Assembly: GCA_002633005.1 (NCBI GenBank)
Contig: NMRA01000028.1
Location: forward strand, 669,726 to 733,725
Direction: 5' to 3'
DNA: 64,000 nt
Origin: Phoronis australis
Lineage: Eukaryota > Phoronida > Phoronidae
The translations under genes were made by a program, and so were the position numbers. The first letter of the stretch is position 1; every line of letters begins with the position of its first letter. Positions 34,001 through 46,600 of the stretch are shown here, one piece after another. The notes beneath the pieces are model-generated. The model worked only from the letters and a program-made list of their open reading frames with translations, made no database searches and was not told the origin of the DNA.

Positions 34001-37000
34001 AACTAGCCAATGCGTCAACAAGAGAAGAATTTACAACAATACTTGAGGTGACACCTTGATTGAGGTGACAGCGCCCCCCAACAGCATGTCTTACCATCTG
34101 AGTCATCACTCTGGTCCTCATCTGGATGTAATACTTGACAATCCGACATGGCACTGAACATTTGATCTACTGTAAACAAGAATAACGGGCATCTCAATTA
34201 ACACTGTCATCTTGAAGCATCAATACAATTAACAAATGAGATGTTTGTTCCTGTGCCTGGGCTCCTGAGTCAAAAATGAACTGCTTGGCTATAATCCTTG
34301 ACTCAAGTCCTTCCTGTCCGTGTCTCCGATATTCAAATGAAGAATTTTCCAAATTCAGTAAAGTTTAGACTCCACAGCTTAACAGTAATTCATCTCCTAT
34401 TTATCACACAATATGGCCGACAAGTGAAATTTCATGCTAAATTGCTCCACAAAAATAAAGATTAAGTTCACTTTAGTACATAAAAAGCTTGGGTTGTAGT
34501 GTGCAGATGTCATAAAACAACATTTGATGAAACTCCTATTGTTTGCAAAAATGTAATCAGCCTTTAAAAAAGGAAAAATGTCCATTTTGGCAATTATTTT
34601 TTAGTGAAATAAGTAGAGAATTACCAGGGTTTACACGATTACTCATGGATGGTGAGGTCTTGAAGTAAGCAAAAAAGATTAAATGTTACCAGTACTCAAA
34701 ACAAATAGGCAATTTGGCTAAAAATATCCTGTCAGAAGTCACTGCTTGCTATGGAGACTTGGGGGATTTGAACAATAAGTAAGCTCGTCAATGATAGGCC
34801 AAGTGTCTCTGTGACTCTTGAACAATAAGTAAGCTCGTCAAAGATAGGCCAAGTGTCTCTGTGACTCTTGAACAATAAGTAAGCTCGTCAAAGATAGGCC
34901 AAGTGTCTCTGTGACTATTGAACAATAAATAAGCTCGTCAATGATAGGCCAAGTGTCTCTGTGACTCTTGTCTAGAGTTGCAGTATGGCTCACACTTACA
35001 CATGGCCTTATTTTCTGGTACAAACTTCACATCTGTTGAAGTTTCGTCTCCAGAATCTTCGTTGTCTGATGAAGTTCCGTTTTCTCGCGGCTCTGTAAAA
35101 TGAAAGCATTTGCAATAAATTTGAGATGCAAAAGAACAATAATTGCCTTTTCTATGCCTAAAAAGCTTAAAGTTAGTAATTGAGTGATCTAACATTAACT
35201 TGAAACAAATAACAACAGCCAAACAGGGAAAGCAATCATAGTGCTTATCAATGTGTATATTGAAACTTGTGGTCTGTAACAATCAGGGCAGGGATATACT
35301 TAGACACTCGCCCAGTTGCCAATACAAGTAAAAGTGGTGCTGGGCGAGTAGAAATTGTCTTTCCGGTTGCCCAGGTGGCAAGCGAATTTTCGGAGCGCAA
35401 AAGCACTCTATCGTTTGGCATATGAACATGAATGAAAATTCTCCCCCTTGTGCTGTTTTTATCATGAAAACAAAGGTTCAGTTTGGTCAGCGTGTCGATG
35501 CTCCGGCAGTACCAAACATCAGCGCAGTGCGCTCCTACCAATTCAGTTGATGTCACTCCTTACTCAATTTGTCTTGACATGAGATCACAGCGGTTGGTTG
35601 TGCACAAACAAATTTGTGGACTAGTCTGAAACGAAGAAAAAGGGGGGAAAGGTCGAAGACCTGTCCATGTGCTCACAGCAAGTGAAATTGGGAATCTAAA
35701 AAACAGGGGCTGGGTGGTTAAAATCAAAATTTTTGAAAAGTGTTGAGTTGTTGCTTACTGCACGAAGGACCGAGTTTACCCTCACGCAGCTACACTAACA
35801 TCGCGGATTGAAGTAACGGACTTCCGAAGGCCTGTAGTGCACGATACAGTGGCGTCGTGATTCCAACGTGATTGGGTTTTTACGTACCTCGGTGGCTGTT
35901 CGTCATTTCTTAGAACTAACTAGGTATTCCTACAGGTAGGCGTGCATTCAGTAGGGCAAGCAAAATTCCGCTAGTTCGCGGTGTATTTCTAAGGGAAGCA
36001 CCTGATTTTGTAAAGACTTGCTTCTGGCTGGACACCTAGGCAATCAAACACATGCTAATGATTGACAGGTCTTCTTACTGAATACTTTGAACTTATAGTT
36101 AGGCAACCAAACACATGCTAATGATTGACAGATTTTCTAACTGAATACCTTGAACTTAGTTTGAACACTTGTAACATTTTATATACATTGTATATTTCTT
36201 TTTTATAGTTCAAAGTCAAAACCGCACTTGTTCAAAGCACGTGCTCAACAATGAGACAATATTACTATTATGCACAGGGGTGCTCGATCTGCTGCCAAAA
36301 TAATGAAGCAAACACACATCATGTAAAAAGTCACCAGGGAAATCAAAAGTTCAAAGAATAAGTTTTAGACCACGTGGATGAGGACAGAATGTTTGACTTG
36401 CGCTTAAGGACAAGTTATGATTTCTTGCGCTGTTGCTTTTGGTTGGGTGCTTCCATTTTGGTGTCAGAGCGAGGAAGAAAGCAGTTTTTAATGAAACTAC
36501 TTTTGTGCCAGATTTTATCTGGTCAGTCTTTTACCCACATCGGCGCCGTAGCTGTAGCCTATATCACTACATTGCATGTAGCTTTGCGCTAAGGCAACGT
36601 CTTGCGTTGCTGGGAATTCATCGACATCAAAGGTTTCTTAGTAGGAATTCATTTCCTAAAAATGATACAAGCCCTAATAGATGGTGACATCAACGCACAA
36701 AACGATGATTTTTATTGACATTGGCAGCAAGTGACGCAAACGGCTGAGCACCTGAACTTCGAGCAGGGCAAGTAGATTTTCTGGCTCACTCGCCCAGCTG
36801 GCGAGCGCGGTTTTGAAACCTAGGTATATCCCTGCAGAGTGCTGCTTATCAATGTACATATTTAAACTTGTGGTCTTTAGGTACTTGAGAACACTATACA
36901 ACTGAACTCAACATTAGAAATAGTCTTTCAATTGAAAACACAATAAAAATTCTCCAATTTGGGACAGTGAAAAATTACTTAATTTGACGAAGGTCCCAGG

Positions 37001-40000
37001 CTGTCTTAAATTCAAGAGTCTCCAGAAAGACAACAAAATTACCCACACTGAAGATTGAAAACACATTTTCCCAAATTCCAGAATCAAGAAAATTCAATTT
37101 TTGCAAGAGTTTCTGTGTCCCAAATTCTAGAGATGACCCAAACTGAAGAATTTTTACCGTACACTGCAGGCACCAAATGGACTGAAAGTTACACTAGGTA
37201 ATAGCATCACAGACGCACTACAAAGATATCAATTACCTGCTAGGTCGCCCTCAACCATTAGATATAAACATTCATGTGGGAATAAGCTGACATCTCTGGA
37301 GACTGCATGAAGACAGATGGCAGGGTATTCTAATGAGAAACCGTCACCTCCGTCACTGGTCCATGAAACACGACTGCAACAAGCAAAAGTTGGTCATAGA
37401 AAAAGGCAACTAATGCTCCAGGGTAATTACTCATTTTGAGTCCTGCCATTTGATATGTCTAGAAAGGAATTCACTGGTTATGATACATCTGACTATTTAA
37501 ACAACATGTCAGTCACATAAGCCTTCTTCTGTTCATTGACAAACTTTTCAACCATCTCACTGATTACATTAAACAGTGCCACCATCTCCACTTGCTGCAG
37601 AAGTGATGGTGGCCATCCCATTGGCCCTCAAAATGCCATAAGCTTTTCAGTGAATTAGGTTTCACACTATCAAAGTCATGTCGCTATAAGTACCTTTTAC
37701 GCATAGAGGGACACCTTAGGAAGTCATCAATGTCTTTAACTCTTCCTTGCTCAAACAAATACTCTCGCAATCCAGCAGTCCTTTGTTCAGTTGCCCCTAA
37801 TAGTCAACTGGACATTTTTACATTGCTCACGCAAGGCGATATGACATCGAAAGGTACATGACTTAGACAGTTTAATCAGTGTGAGACGTAATTTACCGAA
37901 AAGTTTCTGGCGTATGGAAGGCCTGTGGGAGCACCACAGTCTCTACTGCGGCCAGTCGAGACAAGTGTCACTGTCTATGATTATATGTGACTTCACATCC
38001 TTGACAGTGTCATGTGACTTCATATCGTTGACAGTGTCATTGTATATGATTACCGGTATATGTGACTTCACATCCTTGACAGTCAAATAAGCTGATTTTT
38101 GCAAATCACCCGAAAAAAAATTATAGCGGATGCCTTACTTTTACAATATAGAGGTTCATGACTTGAAGTGCTATCCGTGTCTTTTCCCAACCCACCCAGT
38201 TGATAAAAATACCAGTACACGGACCAAACTTTCTAATTTTCATATTATGCACAGGTCTTTTTCATAATTTACTGTAACAAAAGACGCTTGCCTTAAGAAA
38301 ATAAAACAAATTAATGATCAACATTCCAAGGTCATATAGCAAAAACACTGGCAAGTTTTCAACTTCGGTTGTCTGACTGAGACTTACTTATTAAATTATG
38401 ATACCACACCAACACTATTTTCTAATGCACCTAAGGGGTGTCAGTGAATAAAACAGACCACAGCTACATCAAACTCAATCAAGTGTTCGACTTGAGTCAC
38501 TTTCCCATTAGAGGAGAAATTTTGCTTTTACGTAAGTTTCGGTAAGTGAAAAGGGTTAAGTGTGGTAATTTTAATTAAAATCTATGAGTGAAACTTCACT
38601 GCAGATAGCTTCAGTACTCACCGAAACTTCGGCATAGTGGGACCACTCAAAGAGAAACTTTGTCGAAGTTATTGGTAGAGAACTAATCATTTTCATAAAC
38701 ACTAATAAATGGCAGGAGAACAATTAGCCACGAAGCCACTACTCAATATTTGTTTGAGAGTTTGAATGAATTGCGTCGTCTGGTGTCTTCTTCGACATCG
38801 CTGTAGGAAAGCTTTACCTTTAGAAAGCAACACGTCATTCGCAGTATTGTTTCCGTTTCATGGGCATTCTATTGAAATGACGTTAAAAATTTGGGTAGGG
38901 GTTCCCTCTATCCCTGGGTTACAGCGGCGGTACGCTGGCCACATGGACATTTGGGTAGGAGTTCCCTCTATCCTTGGGTTACAGCGGCAGTACGCCGGCC
39001 ACATGGACATTTGGGTAGGGGTTCCATCTATCCCTGGGTTACAGCGGCGGTACGCCGGCCGCATGGACATTTCATTGATGTTGACCTAGAAAAATTGGGC
39101 AGGGGTTCCTTCCTATCCCCGGGTTATGGCGGGGTTACGGCAGGGGCGTGCCAGCCACATAGGCATAATGTGAGCAAGACATTTAGGTCTTAAAACATTA
39201 ACATAATTTGTGGCTTGCAAAAATAAAGCTAAATCGTACAGTGCAGTGAATATAAAACTCATTCAGTAACAAAATTGACATTTATTTTACATTGATATTT
39301 TTCGGCTGCCGCCAAAAAGCAAATGCAATAAATTCTCCGAGACTAACCTACTCAGGAGATAAAAATGAACCGAGTTGAGGTGTCTCAGACATGCAGTATG
39401 AGCTCCAGTTTAAATTTATTATTTTCATATTGCACGAATCTCTCCCGTCTTAATTACTAAAATACAGCAATTTTTCAGCGCATCATTTGTCGTATCAATA
39501 TGCATGAGTTGTTTGAGACTTGACAGACAGGTTTTCCTTTCAAGGTGGAGATCAAGTTTGCGATTTGTTTTAAATCAAAATATGTCATATGTCATTCCTC
39601 GTCAGCTTTCTAAATGTCGCGAGTGTTCTTGAGAGATTGTGACGCGTTTGCCGCTGAAATAGTCTTCTATTCGTCGTTTTGACATTGCCACATGCAGATG
39701 ACAAGCGGCAGTACCTACACAAAATCTTGCCATGAAGCGAGAAATCGCTATTATCAAAAGCACTGACCCCCCCCCCCCCNCGGTAAAAGAGTGATTTCAG
39801 AGGGAGTGAAGAAAATGAAATGGAAACAGTTTCAGGAACAATGAAGTTACACGCTCTGTTCCCAGTAGGAACCAACCTTTTCACTTATGCTTGAGCCGAG
39901 AGCCATGCGCACAATAGAAAGCTAAAATCATCAAGAAAAGAAAGTCAAAAGAAAATGATCAGAGCGAGGAAAGAGAATTAGAGTGAAAATAATGAAAACG

Positions 40001-43000
40001 AATGTAGAAGTAGAAGAACAATGATCAGGTGACACAATTGACGTCCCAGTGATTGACAGTTTTGCTCTAGTCGAGCACGATGACGCCGTTTATCCTGGCA
40101 AAATTGCAGGAAATGGCAAAGGTATTGTGGAAGTTTCATTTATGGAAGAAGTGATCGGCAAAAACGATTATTCTGGTGGCCAGAAAAACCAGCCATAGCA
40201 AGTTGTCAACTGTAACCAGTTGTTCGTAAAATCGAAGAGCTCACAGCCTGTAGCAGAAGTAGATGTCAGTTCAGACTGTGCGACAAGGATTACTGTTATC
40301 TTGACTCTGACTCTGACGTAGAGTACTGCAAGTTAGAAATACAACTACATTTGTGTTCGCTATAAGCCTATTATCGTTTATGTTTACGTTTTAACTATGT
40401 TTTATACTTTGCGCCTTTTAGTGCCAAGTACGTTAATAAGCAAGTTAATAGTTAATAAGACGATAGTTAATCAAATTTAAGTAATATATTGCAATATTCT
40501 GACAAACAAGTTACTGTAATATTAGCTGTAATTGTTAAAATCATTAATAGTACATGTCAACATTGAAAAACGAACATGGTCAGGTACATTAAACGGTTGC
40601 TAATAATGCTTAAGTAACTGATGTTAACTTGTTAAATAACACGTGTGCATAGTCATGAACAGGCTAGATGTTCTTTTGTTAAAAACATATCTTTCTAACA
40701 TTGTAATAATGTCAGGTACGTTAAAAATAACAAACGTTTCCCAGATATACGATGGTCAGGTAATGAATTGAACATTTTTGTTTTTGTATTTATGAATGCT
40801 TAAAGTTCTTTACCAACAACGAATTTTGTCACTTGAATTGCCTTAGTACTAAAAAATCAAATCGCGCCAAGGAGCTTGGAACATTTTCTCCGAGTCTATA
40901 TCTATACACCATAAATGACTAGAATTCATATGATTAGGAGCTATTGCAATGTGGTGTGCGACATTTCTTGGAAGGCAGTTAGTTGCGAAATTAGTTATGA
41001 GATGGAAATTTAAACATAAATGGCAATTTTTGTTAAATAAATGTACCTGACATCACAAAGAAGATGCGACTCTCAAGTATCATTGACTGTCACAGTACTC
41101 ATTTTGAAATGGAGCCGCTGTTATTTTAAGTTGTGTCTGATGTTGAGGATGAAATAAGTTAAGTAAAACACTGAAACTTTAAAACTTTTTGCACCTTTCT
41201 TAATCTGAAAATGTCCTGTTTGTTAATGTTATCCGAGAATCACCGATGAGGTATTTTTGACGAGGTGAAAACCACTTATTCCAGGGTTTCCCCTGTGTGT
41301 AAACTTCTGGGCGGCCCGCCACGCTCCTTTTTGGCCCCGTCACTCGTAAATCATACTCAAATTGACATCCACACACCTAATCGTGACAAAAAACTTCACT
41401 GCCATTCAAAAATCGTTAGTAAAAATGATCGCTAGTAAAAATGAGTGCTAGTAAAATGATCGCTAGTAAAATGAATCGCAAGTAAAAATGATCGCCAGTA
41501 AAAATGATCGCTAGTAATAATGAATAAGTACAAGTCACACGGCACCTTTCACCGTTTGTGGATCGAAAGGGAAAAATAATAATTTTACAATGGGATATTG
41601 AATTGTGCCCCCGTTTAACACAATCATTCAATCACCAATCCCTTTAAGTTTTCGTACCTCGTTTCTGCCTGGTTATCCCGACAATGCATATAAAATTAAT
41701 ACAGCCGGGGACCAGACAACGACCTCGATACGAATTTTCTGAACTGGGAAAGCGCCAGGGCTCGCTAATGAAGTAAGAAACAGTAAGATTTCTGCTTCAT
41801 TCATTTTATCGTGTCTGAGCATACAAAAGACATTGTGAATTATACTGCAGGGCGTGACATCCAACTGTTAAATCAACCATAGCCCTGCGCCAAAATGACG
41901 ATATTGAATGTTAACCAGTCTCAGATTCGTCTGCATGGACTGGATTATACATCATCTGCTACGCTGGCCTATGCCAATCCCGGTCACTGATTTATCATGA
42001 GCGGTGCACCATAGGGGGCTGGGGGGAGCTATAGCCCCCCTTTTTCAGTGATACGCTGCATGTGGTCTATAGGCGATGCACCACAAGGGGGCTGAGGGGA
42101 CTTTAGCCCCCCACTTTTTTCAGTGCTGTGCCGCCCATGTTTATGTTTGGCAAGACGATACAACGTAAGTTTCGCAACTCGAATTAGTTTATTACATATA
42201 CAAAGTTCACACATATTTTGTTCTATGTTTGTCACTTCGTGGATAATTGAAATTAACACTGTTTTTTGTACTGAAGTGCGACAGAAATCACACTATGCCG
42301 TACACTCCATTGTCAATTTGTCTTACGAAGTGCTCTTTAGGCTTTACCCAGATACTTCCACTACATGATGCTCGGGTTAAGGTCTTGTCTATGATGAGCA
42401 AACTGCATCCAATTGCATCTAATTTCCCCCCCCCCCAACTCCATGCTCACATGTGGCGCCGGGTTCCACATCCGCGTCGAGCATTCATCACCATGCTCCT
42501 TTCGAAACCCAGACAATAGGGGGATCCCACTTCTCAAATTCGCGTGCGGCAACGGGCTTTGCACCCTGTTTTGGCCATTCACCACCACGCTCCTTTGAAA
42601 ACCCAGGGGAAACACTGTATTCGTTAATCGGGCTGCCGACTGTTTACAATACATGGGATGAGATTAGTACTGATGGGGAGTGCTGGGTAATTGTTTACAA
42701 TATGACGACAATGACTTACACATATGATTTTTGTATCGTTCAATTCCACGCGCCGTCATCTTTCCAAAAATACATGAATTGATCCCCTACCGCGTTTCCT
42801 TCATATTTTATCGTCGAATTTCAGTTAGCACTATTTCCCGGTGGACACCGCCATGTTAGCTCAACTCAAGATTACAGCGACACCTATTGTTAATGAATGA
42901 AACAGCATCATTGATTCTGAATGGTGTTTGCCCGCGCGAGATTCCGCTGAAGTTTTCCCGACATAATATGGTGGATGCACAAGTAGAAGCATTTTACCTT

Positions 43001-43660
43001 TTCCATTTTTTTAGAATTATGATCATTTGACCATTTTTCCATGAAATTGTCTGAAGTGATAATCTTTTCACAAATCTGGAGCTCAAAAACAACCTCCGCT
43101 TTTTTCGAGGATTCTTGCTAGCAGATGCGTATATCAGGGTCACCATAGGCTCGAATTCGAACCCTTGGTTCCGTAACTCGGGCAGGGGATTGACGGGTCT
43201 CGGTCAATTTGAACTTATGAAAAGCGACGATCTGCAAGTCGGTAGATTAGTTCAGTTTTTTACCGCCAGGTGATTCCTTATCCATTCAACATGGCGGTAT
43301 TACTACCGAGTACCAGGAAATAGTGCGAGCAGAAATTTCATGATAAAATACTAAGGGAACGGGGTAGGAGAAATTTCTGTGTATAATTGGAAAGATAACA
43401 TTGCGAGGAATCGAACGATACCAAAATCATATGTCTAAGTCATTGTCGTTGTATTGTAAACAATTACCGAGTGCTGCAGCTCCTGTATAGCCAGATGATG
43501 GGCTACGTGTTACCAACACGTTACAGAATACAAGTCATTACCTTTCTGCAATGTAAAGAGAGCCTACACCCAGACATTTGTCATTTATGAAAACTTCCGT
43601 CTTTGGTTCGCAGTGTCGTACGCCTTCTGTGGGGGGAGTTAAGTTTGAAAGAACGACCAT
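31036..43660 (-). CDS. CLNS1A: CLNS1A / pICln, methylosome chaperone subunit (complete, 6 exons)
   Basis: pICln binds Sm proteins in the cytosolic PRMT5 methylosome and hands them to the SMN complex for snRNP assembly. Exons on the minus strand: 43660-43542, 37373-37237, 35092-35000, 34169-34095, 32457-32332, 31100-31036. These total 615 nt, giving 204 residues (human about 237). Matches to the human protein include GVGSLYIAE (GTGTLYIAE); [14 protein letters not shown] (WLDGSGLGFSLEYP) and LHAVSRD from the PH-like fold; [30 protein letters not shown] (FTAMCECQALHPD...DSDD); GVATLEHLE; and the acidic end [10 protein letters not shown] (QFEDADVDH). The region between GAAGDS and VNGNDEP is shorter than in human and a small exon could be missing, although the frame joins directly. 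The start at 43660 aligns with the human start, though an in-frame ATG also exists upstream at 43771. Intron 1 is about 6.2 kb and full of repeats. Confidence 0.92.
31853..31922. repeat. 70-bp palindromic element, family C
   Basis: TGCCCAGATTTTGAGAACCA... ends with ...TGGTTCTCAAACAGTGGGCA, so the two halves pair as a hairpin around a CTGAATAACGGGCATC centre. The same family is seen in opposite orientation at about 62588-62665 and 63918-63998, and as a half copy at about 11597-11626. It is probably a very short MITE. Confidence 0.7.
34770..34969. repeat. 50-bp minisatellite, 4 copies, CLNS1A intron 3
   Basis: Four almost perfect units (34770-34819, 34820-34869, 34870-34919, 34920-34969) each start GAACAATAAGTAAGCTCGTC. 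The array ends some 20-30 bp inside the donor of CLNS1A exon 35092-35000, reading on the minus strand. Confidence 0.95.
35235..36890. repeat. Pair of related repeats in CLNS1A intron 2
   Basis: About 35235-35400 and 36740-36890 share CTTATCAATGT...AAACTTGTGGTCT in direct orientation. They also share a GCAGGGATATAC...ACTCGCCCAG block that lies on opposite sides and in opposite orientation in the two copies. This suggests repeated insertion of one element, or an inversion. The 35400-36740 stretch between them holds a 66-bp tandem duplication and nothing coding that I can support. Confidence 0.5.
36037..36165. repeat. ~66-bp tandem duplication
   Basis: AGGCAATCAAACACATGCTA... and AGGCAACCAAACACATGCTA... 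are followed by matching ATGATTGACAG, ACTGAATAC and TTGAACTTA blocks: two direct copies in a CLNS1A intron. Confidence 0.8.
36936..37163. mobile_element. MITE family A, copy 3 (CLNS1A intron 2)
   Basis: Inverted ends TAAAAATTCTCCAATTTGG and, in reverse complement, GGTAAAAATTCTTCAGTTTGG. Internal blocks GATTGAAAACACATT and CCCAAATTCCAGAATCA match copy 1 directly. It lies 70-75 bp downstream of CLNS1A exon 2 on the minus strand. Confidence 0.8.
37982..38086. repeat. Short tandem repeat, ~28-bp units
   Basis: Three copies of TGTGACTTCACATCCTTGAC followed by AGTGTCAT-like sequence, in CLNS1A intron 1, with a small non-repeat segment before the last unit. Confidence 0.75.
38889..39068. repeat. 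60-bp minisatellite, 3 copies plus a degenerate fourth
   Basis: Three units, at 38889-38948, 38949-39008 and 39009-39068, each start ATTTGGGTAGGGGTTCC and end CCACATGGAC, with few differences. A worn fourth unit lies at about 39096-39160. The 60-bp period (20 codons) keeps frames open in both directions, but this is not evidence of a protein. Confidence 0.93.
39780..39780. other. Single N after a poly-C run
   Basis: An undetermined base follows a C tract at about 39770-39779 within CLNS1A intron 1. It may be a sequencing failure in the homopolymer or a collapsed gap. No duplicated flanks were seen here, unlike the other two Ns. Confidence 0.8.
40010..40240 (+). pseudogene. Degenerate reading frame of transposon-associated type
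   Basis: In CLNS1A intron 1, on the strand opposite to the gene, the conceptual product reads [19 protein letters not shown], then VEVSFMEE. After a one-base frame change it continues [12 protein letters not shown] and stops. This resembles a small domain (…YPGxI…V.CME…WKWPEKxDI.WY) that I have seen in transposon-linked proteins of marine invertebrates. An in-frame stop lies just upstream. It is a relic. The family assignment is by eye and tentative. Confidence 0.45.
41282..42617. mobile_element. hAT-like TIR element, ~1.34 kb, non-autonomous
   Basis: The left end is CAGGGTTTCCCCTGTG. The right end in reverse complement is CAGTGTTTCCCCTGGG, followed inward on both sides by a CCACGCTCCTTT/GGAGCGTGGTGG-type block. 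CAGTGTTTCCC is a familiar hAT terminus. TATTC flanks both sides (41277-41281 and 42618-42622), a 5-bp duplication as in hAT5-type elements. Inside are a 17-bp minisatellite and a GGGGGCT/AGCCCCCC hairpin present twice (42000-42135). No transposase was found. Confidence 0.6.
41412..41525. repeat. ~17-bp tandem repeat, about 7 copies
   Basis: Units of GATCGCTAGTAAAAAT with variants (GAGTGC, AATCGCA, GATCGCC) run through the hAT-like element in CLNS1A intron 1. Confidence 0.85.
42675..43485. repeat. Inverted repeat element (arms ~190 bp) beside CLNS1A exon 1
   Basis: Left arm about 42675-42865 and right arm about 43290-43485 pair in inverse orientation. They share AGTGCTGGGTAATTGTTTAC/AGCACTCGGTAATTGTTTAC, CATATGATTTTTGTATCGTT, a TATTTTATC block, GCACTATTTCC and CCGCCATGTT. 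A 50-bp fragment of the same arm type lies at about 4040-4080 in HMMR intron 1, and a shorter one near 2601. The outer end of the right arm is about 50 bp from the CLNS1A exon 1 donor. Confidence 0.75.
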
Positions 43661-46600
43661 TTCGGAAATGCTGGTGCCGCTGGCAATATAATAGTCCAAA
43701 GCAAATAGATACAGAAGAAAATGAACGCTTTGAGAGAAAGCAAAACAATCGCACGTTTCTCGTTTCCGCATGAACCAGAAACGGAAGTAGATAATTTATC
43801 CTTTCGAACAATTCCAAAAGTTTGCTCCGTCGACCGATAGGTTTCGTTGTCAGCACTCACAGGCCCACGGTTTACACTGATCGGATCACTGCACTACGTG
43901 TATGAACCGGGATTTTTTGTTGACAAGCCCATGGGCGTGTATTCGGAAAAGGGGTGCGTGTAAACGGAAATCATAGTTTTCCTGAGCTTTGACATTTTTT
44001 ACTTAAAACTGTGTTTTTAAATTTCATGTTAATAAATGAATAGTTCGCCACGTTCGTTCTTGTAAAGTGGTAAATGCTCCTCAATACTGAACTTTTTTGT
44101 TACAAAAAGTTGAAGCTCATGAGTGGGCTTCTAAGAAGAAATTTTCCGAATAAACCCACACTATCTGTAGTGGACACTCGACATAGAACATAGTAATTGT
44201 AACTAAACCAAGGGGCATTTTTTATTCGGCAAATTTTAATTTCGGAATAAAATAACGCCCATTGGCGTTTCATCGGGTGGGGCTTAACCTGGTTCCCGGG
44301 CCTCACAAGCTGACGTCACGGATTGCAACCAACCTCGAGGGTCTGTGCAGGAGACTAGGGTGGGGCTTATCTACGGAAAATCCCGGTAATAAAACATGTT
44401 TCTTACATGTTATTGAGCATGCCATCATATACTACAGATGGTGCCCATCACTGTTCCTAAGGGCTGAGTGACTGTGTGACAAGCGTCTTAGTTGAGAAAA
44501 TTATAACCCTTCAGTGAAGTTCTGCCGGGGCGCATATAGATCAGATTGAACATTGGGTGCATTGATCCCCGGCCAATGTCCGTCTCAAAGCTCATCGCAA
44601 AATAATTACCCCGTTTCAAAATTAGTGTCGAACGCCAACACCACAAATTGTTAAACGGGTTTTTAACTTGAAAGAAATTGAAGACATTTAGAAAATAGGT
44701 CTCCACAACTCGTCTCTTTAAAGGAGCACCGTGTCGCTCCACCGCTGGCAAAGAATGTTGTGGTGTATTGCCGCTGAATATGACTACTAGTCAGAACCAG
44801 ACTGGTTGACTAATTTATAAACTCCGTGTTGAGCGCTTTTCGTTTTTTCAGACAACATAAAATACGCTGTATATCATAGCCAATCTATATGTTGCTCGTC
44901 ACAGCCACCACGTCTCTCGAGAAATGAATAACCAGTGTATGGAAAATAAAATGCATGTGAAGTTCAAATGTTTCTCTGATTTTAAGCTGACAAGTAAAGC
45001 TACAGAACAAATAAACGAAAACGTTCACTTGCACAAACATATCATGATACTGGGCGCAGATAACGTGTTTGCACCGGAAAATAGTTTTCACCCAGGATTC
45101 ACAGGATGAGCAAAGACAACTTCAACAACAAACCTATGCCACCAATGTCTCCAAGGAACTGGAAAAGGTGCTGACTTTCAAGTTAGGCACCAGCTTCAAC
45201 AGACAACAATGAAATTTAAGATGTGACCAGAAGCATACTTCATCTATTCAAATACTGTTGCCGGGGATAAAAACTTTTCTAATCAACAACTGGGCATTGG
45301 GAAGAGCAATCCACTAATTTGCACGCTAGGGACGCCTGTACCAGTAATTTTGTACCCCTTCTATAAAAACTGCTGTCCTAGAAACAATCAAATTCCAGTA
45401 GAGCTTACTTAAAAGCATGCTGATTTGTAAGTATATGAAAACAATATGAAAGCAACCCATCAATAGAGCTTCCTCAAATTTTTGGAGGGTGAAGAAAGGA
45501 TAACAGTATGTTTAAGTAACAGTCTCTGTACATGCAGTTTGTAACCTGAACTCAGGTTGAAAGCTGGAATCTACGACCAGAAAACGTAAAACAGGATTGC
45601 TACTTTAAATCCCATATTCTGAAAAAGCTGAGAGCATTTGCAAGTTGAGGAAGGGGATAAATAAAGCCATGAGAACAAGCAATAGAAACTCCATTTGTTA
45701 CTAAGACAAGTAAAGAGGCCCAGTCACCTTATGTTGACTTCACAATTTTAGTGAATGTAGGCTATTAAACATATGTGTGCTACAGAATGAATAAAATTCA
45801 GATCTTTATTCTACATCATAACAATATTGAAGAGTAAAACAGATAATGGTATTAGACACGTTCTGCTAGGTACCCCAAATTAACATACACTGGATACTAA
45901 AATAATAATGTAAGATACACCTGGACAAGTACAATAGTACTCACTAACTGTTCAATTTCAGTGAAAAAATAGCACCACTAAAATAAATCAGGCCCGGAAC
46001 AGGGCACGTGAAACTCTAAAAGATCACGACCTCACTGTTATTTAAAGGCCATCACAAAATCGGTAACATTTCAGTCAGCCAAGAACAATTCTGAACAACT
46101 TCATCGAGTCAAAATGATTTGATCAAGTAATCTGAAAAATCAGATCCTTCAACAGCCCAACGTTTACAACAGCATTTCTATAAGAGACCTTGGCTAAAAA
46201 ATCATTATTATTAAGAAAACTGACGATATAAACACAAATTCTGCACCGCAAATAAAGGAGATCGGGAGAAAAAAACAGTCTAAATCTCAGTCAAACCAAC
46301 AAGAAAAATACGAACCAGTGTTGATTTCATAGTTGGTCACAAAGAATTACTACCACGACTATGGAAGGATGTAAATATTAAAAATTGTGTACTAACATAA
46401 CAAAGAAACTACCTCAATAATTCAATCTATAAATGAAAACTAATATTAAACATTAGCTAAACACGGCATTGAATATTGCTTTTAATTAAAACATCTAATA
46501 CCCAGAAACTTAATAATTTCTCTTGGATAACAGCCTTTAATTAAGACCAATGTTTATAAATTTGGCCACAACCAAGACGACAAACTGGAAAAAGTCATTT

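Noticed and set aside
34770-34969. CRISPR-like array
   Set aside because: The units are contiguous and identical with no unique spacers, and the genome is animal.
38766-39193. Frames with 20-residue protein repeats
   Set aside because: They come from a 60-bp minisatellite open on both strands, within a CLNS1A intron.
44488-44751. 87-codon minus-strand frame upstream of CLNS1A
   Set aside because: No motif, repeat or splice evidence; not distinguishable from a chance frame.
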